Shown here piece after piece: positions 61,101 to 64,000 of a DNA stretch of 64,000 bases. The DNA comes from Crotophaga sulcirostris. Lineage: Eukaryota > Chordata > Aves > Cuculiformes > Crotophagidae. The stretch spans positions 3,823,682-3,887,681 of the forward strand of contig VYZB01000026.1 in assembly GCA_013397455.1 (NCBI GenBank), read 5' to 3'. The notes beneath the pieces are model-generated. The model made no database searches and was not told where the DNA came from. It was given only the letters and a program-made list of their open reading frames with translations. Position 1 is the first letter of the stretch; the number at the start of each line of letters is the position of its first letter. A program made the position numbers and the translations under genes.

Positions 61101-63244
61101 AAAATTAATTGAAATGCAAATTCTAGGCTAGGATGTGCTCTTTTTTCTCAGTAGAACTTCCATAATTATGCTTCACTGCAAAAAGAGAATACCACTGGTA
61201 TAATTTTGATAAGTGTCTCTGGTTTGTTTGTGAATTAAGATTGCCCTGTGTCCGTATAAAGTTTCCTTCTGTCTTAGGTATTATCACATCATGTGCTGTA
61301 TAAAAAGAATGTTGGACTGGATTTCCATCCAAACTTGCTAATACTTGTCATTAAAGAGCCGACAGTTGCCCAGTGTGGTACATTCAGTACTTTCTTAATT
61401 TCCTTTGCTCGACAGTATTATAACCGTTGACTATGGGACTTGCTAATGATGACCCACTGTAGAAATGTTTTTTAAACATGCAAGTATTCAGCTGCATATG
61501 AAAATCTCCACGTTTCCCCCTGTTGACCTGCAGCTGGAGACCTTCTCTGCAGGTAGATGATAATGATGGTTTTATTAGAGGGTATTATGAGTCGCTGCTG
61601 GAGAGAACCTCCTGGCTTCTACTGGGGTGGGACACAGAGCTGTTCTGTCTCTCCACATACCCTCATGCTTGGTTCCTGAACTTGTGGTGTACCATTTAAA
61701 ACGTGTCCACGTGCTACCTTTGGCCCCATGACGGAAAGCTGCTGGCTATGGACTAGTACATGCCCAAATTTTGCTGTCAAGGTGCTACCTTTTTGCAGCC
61801 CTGTGTTTTAAATTACTGAGTTTTAATAAGTCAAAGTGGAGAGGGACCTTTGATTTTTGGCACATTAGCAAAGTTGTTAGATGACACTAGATGGGATTTG
61901 GGATTTTTTTATCATCTTCCTCTTGTTCAGAGTCCTTGCTTGAATCCATTTATGGTTTGCCTTCCCTAACTGTCATGAAAAATGAAAACAGAGAGCCATT
62001 GCAAATAATTGTGTTTATCATTCTGCCTGGTCCAGTAAAAGGTTGGGTTTAGCAATAAACCTGTGTTATCTGTTAGATGACAAATTAGGATTATTTTTCT
62101 TTTCTTTTTTTTTGACAAGTTGTAATTTAAAAATCAGACAACTGTACAAATCGTTAAATCACTGAACATTTAACCAGATGTCAAATTTTGAGTACCCAAT
62201 GCTAGATGTTGCAATTAAAATAAAAAGCCTGCCCAAGTGCATACCTGTGTTAGTGCTGGCGAGTACACGTGCTGCTTCACCACCAAATTAGTCTTTGTTC
62301 CTGAAGGAGCAGTTGCCTGCTGAGTATCATCCTCTCACTCGTTATCATTATTCTATCTTGCTCAGGCTTTTCGTTTCATAATATAAACAATTTCTAATTC
62401 CTCCCTTCTCTGCTATCAAATAATGGCAAAAGAGAAAATTAGTAATAGCCAAAGACCTATTTTTCATGAGGCAAGCTGAGTTTTATAATAAAAATGATTT
62501 CTCCTTGCCTGCTCAGTTAGACGTTAATGATAATTTGTCATCTGCAATATTTGCTTTTTGGAAAGAGTTTAAAGCTTCTGCTTCTGCTTCAGATATCTTT
62601 TGCTCACGATTATTAGCATAAGACAAGGCATGTGATATGCTGTGGGGACAGTCCAGGAGAAATTTCCCCTTTCCTATGAAGCTGGTCATCTAGAGTAGAA
62701 GAGATGAATAAGGAATTTGGGCTCATTTATTTGAGTTTGGGGAAAAACTGGTCTTTAACAGGGATGGGGAGAACTTAGTAAGTCAGAAGAGGCAGGTAGA
62801 GGATGTGGGCAGAAGAACAGCAAGGAGGTGCTAGGATTGAATCTTGACAGGATGACACTTATACTTTCATGAGCCATGTAAATATTGCTAACCTAATTTC
62901 TTCAAATATATTACAGAGCTAGGTGGTAGGGAAAGCAGAGCAATTCTGCAGGGAGTTTAGTTTTAGATTCATTTAGACTCAGGAGCTAGACTTAAAACAA
63001 TAATTAGGATTTAACCATTTCTTTTGAAACCTGGTATCCTAGGGAAACTGGGCTTATGCCTTACACTCTCTGTGTGAACATTTCTGTTCTGCAAACTTTG
63101 GAATTCTGATAAGGGAGCGAGATGTCTCAGAGATGATTAAATTCTTCTAAGTCTCATGAAAATACTGCAAGTTAAAGGAAGGCATTTTTGTAAGTGGTTA
63201 AAGTGGCAGCATATGTTCACACAGAAGGCACCAGAAAATCTTGA
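58121..63244. other. unassigned sequence, about 5 kb
   Basis: No CR1, hAT, RNA gene or convincing exon was recognised. The plus frame 59732-59971 and overlapping frames at 58317-58604 have no identifiable domain. Confidence 0.4.
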
Positions 63245-64000
63245 GTGACCTACTCCCACAGTAGACTCCTGGAGAAGCTGGCAGCCCGTGGCTTGGACGG
63301 GAGCACTCTGTGCTGGGTTAGGAATTGGTTGGATGGCCGAGCTCAGAGAGTGGCAGTAAATGGTGTTTCATCCAGTTGGTGGCCGGTCACCAGTGGTGTC
63401 CCCCAGGGATCAGTGTTGGGCCCAGTCCTGTTTAATATCTTTATTGATGATCTGGATGAGGGGATTGAGTCCATCATTAGCAAGTTTGCGGATGATACCA
63501 AGTTGGGAGGAAGTGTTGATCTGCTAGAGGGTAGGATGACCCTACAGAGGGACCTGGACAGACTGGAAAGATGGGCTGATTCCAATAGGATGAGGTTTAA
63601 TAAGCCCAAATGCTGGGTTCTACACTTTGGACACGATAACCCCATGCAAAGGTATAGACTGGGGACAGAGTGACTGGAGAGTAGTCAGGCAGAAAGGGAC
63701 TTGGGAGTACTGGTTGACAGGAAACTCAACATGAGCCAGCAGTGTGCCCAAGTGGCCAAGAAGGCCGATGGTATCCTGGCCTGCATCAAGAATAGTGTGG
63801 CCAGCAGGACCAGAGAAGTTATCATCCCCTTATACTCAGCACTGGTCAGGCCACACCTTGAGTACTGTGTGCAGTTCTGGGCCCCTCGGTTTGAGAAAGA
63901 TGTCAAGATACTGGAGTGTGTCCAGAGGAGAGCAATGAAGATGGTGAAGGGGTTGGAGCACAAGCCCTACGAGGAGCGACTGAGGGAGCTGGGGCTGTTT
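63245..64000 (+). mobile_element. CR1 LINE reverse-transcriptase segment, 5'-truncated, runs off the window
   Basis: This is sense-strand CR1 ORF2 entering at the RT finger/palm region. The frame from 63245 shows [16 protein letters not shown] (residues ~17-32), then [20 protein letters not shown]. It next shows the catalytic FADDTKLGG with the paired aspartates at codons 83-84 (63491-63496). One TGA at 63671-63673 interrupts, after which the same frame stays open to the window end, including [34 protein letters not shown] and [12 protein letters not shown]2 copies RNA into DNA at a nicked target. Here the endonuclease domain is absent and the stop disables the RT, so the copy is a pseudogene. 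The 3' end lies beyond 64000. Confidence 0.95.

Noticed and set aside
63245..63673. 142-codon plus-strand frame as a host gene
   Set aside because: The RT motifs identify it as CR1 ORF2, so it is annotated as a mobile element with a premature stop.
1..64000. tRNA, rRNA or snRNA genes
   Set aside because: A visual search for a B-box such as GGTTCGAATC and for conserved rRNA blocks found nothing. Diverged copies could be missed without a covariance search.
1..64000. Endogenous retrovirus with paired LTRs
   Set aside because: No long direct repeat pair, primer-binding site plus polypurine tract, or gag/pol-like frame was seen. The only reverse transcriptase is of CR1 LINE type.

Overview
The window looks like vertebrate nuclear DNA from a bird. 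It is AT-rich and CpG-depleted, reading frames are short and scattered on both strands, and the recognisable repeats are almost all 5'-truncated CR1 LINEs. These CR1 copies have the avian-type 3' end (repeated ATTCTATG-like octamers, preceded in sense orientation by a run like GGTCCCTTCCAACCCAAACC). A crocodilian cannot be fully excluded, but CR1 dominance with few DNA transposons fits a bird best. I found no intact protein-coding gene, no tRNA or rRNA gene, and no prokaryotic or viral operon. The window is best read as intergenic or large-intron DNA. Its first ~135 bp are CpG-dense and could be the edge of a promoter CpG island lying to the left. All family assignments come from recognition by eye, without a database search. 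Layout: 1-5.6 kb is mostly unique sequence with a CpG-dense left edge and a second CpG-rich patch at 2.2-2.7 kb. A CR1 (+) lies at 5.58-6.18 kb. From ~8.0 to ~10.8 kb there is a block of very old, minus-strand L3/CR1-like LINE fossils. Two candidate hAT DNA transposons follow, at 10.86-11.16 kb (weak) and 12.78-12.98 kb (strong: inverted termini and a perfect 8-bp target-site duplication). A TATC microsatellite is at 14.57 kb, then ~6 kb of unmarked sequence. Minus-strand CR1 tails are at 20.75, 26.05 and 30.38 kb, and an older minus-strand CR1 is at 29.53-30.29 kb. A well-matched long-range inverted repeat spans 24.66-24.98 kb. From 30.6 to 40.1 kb no repeat was recognised, but a coding-like or decayed segment with splice-like borders sits at 36.2-36.9 kb. 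From 40.1 to 50.1 kb there are five CR1 pieces of different ages, including a ~1.35 kb minus-strand copy at 45.3-46.7 kb. Plus-strand CR1s at 56.94 and 57.63 kb are only ~230 bp apart. The right edge (63.25-64.0 kb) is a comparatively young CR1 reverse-transcriptase segment running off the window, with one premature stop in an otherwise open 252-codon frame. How the parts work together: there is no gene set or pathway to reconstruct. The content is a layered record of LINE retrotransposition (L3-like, then old CR1, then young CR1 tails) plus hAT insertion. The least explained items are the 24.7 kb inverted repeat, the nested hairpin at 48.05 kb, the coding-like frames at 28.94-29.13 kb and 36.5-36.9 kb, an exon-like interval at 54.28 kb and the CpG-rich patch at 2.2-2.7 kb. 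I found no convincing new biological system.
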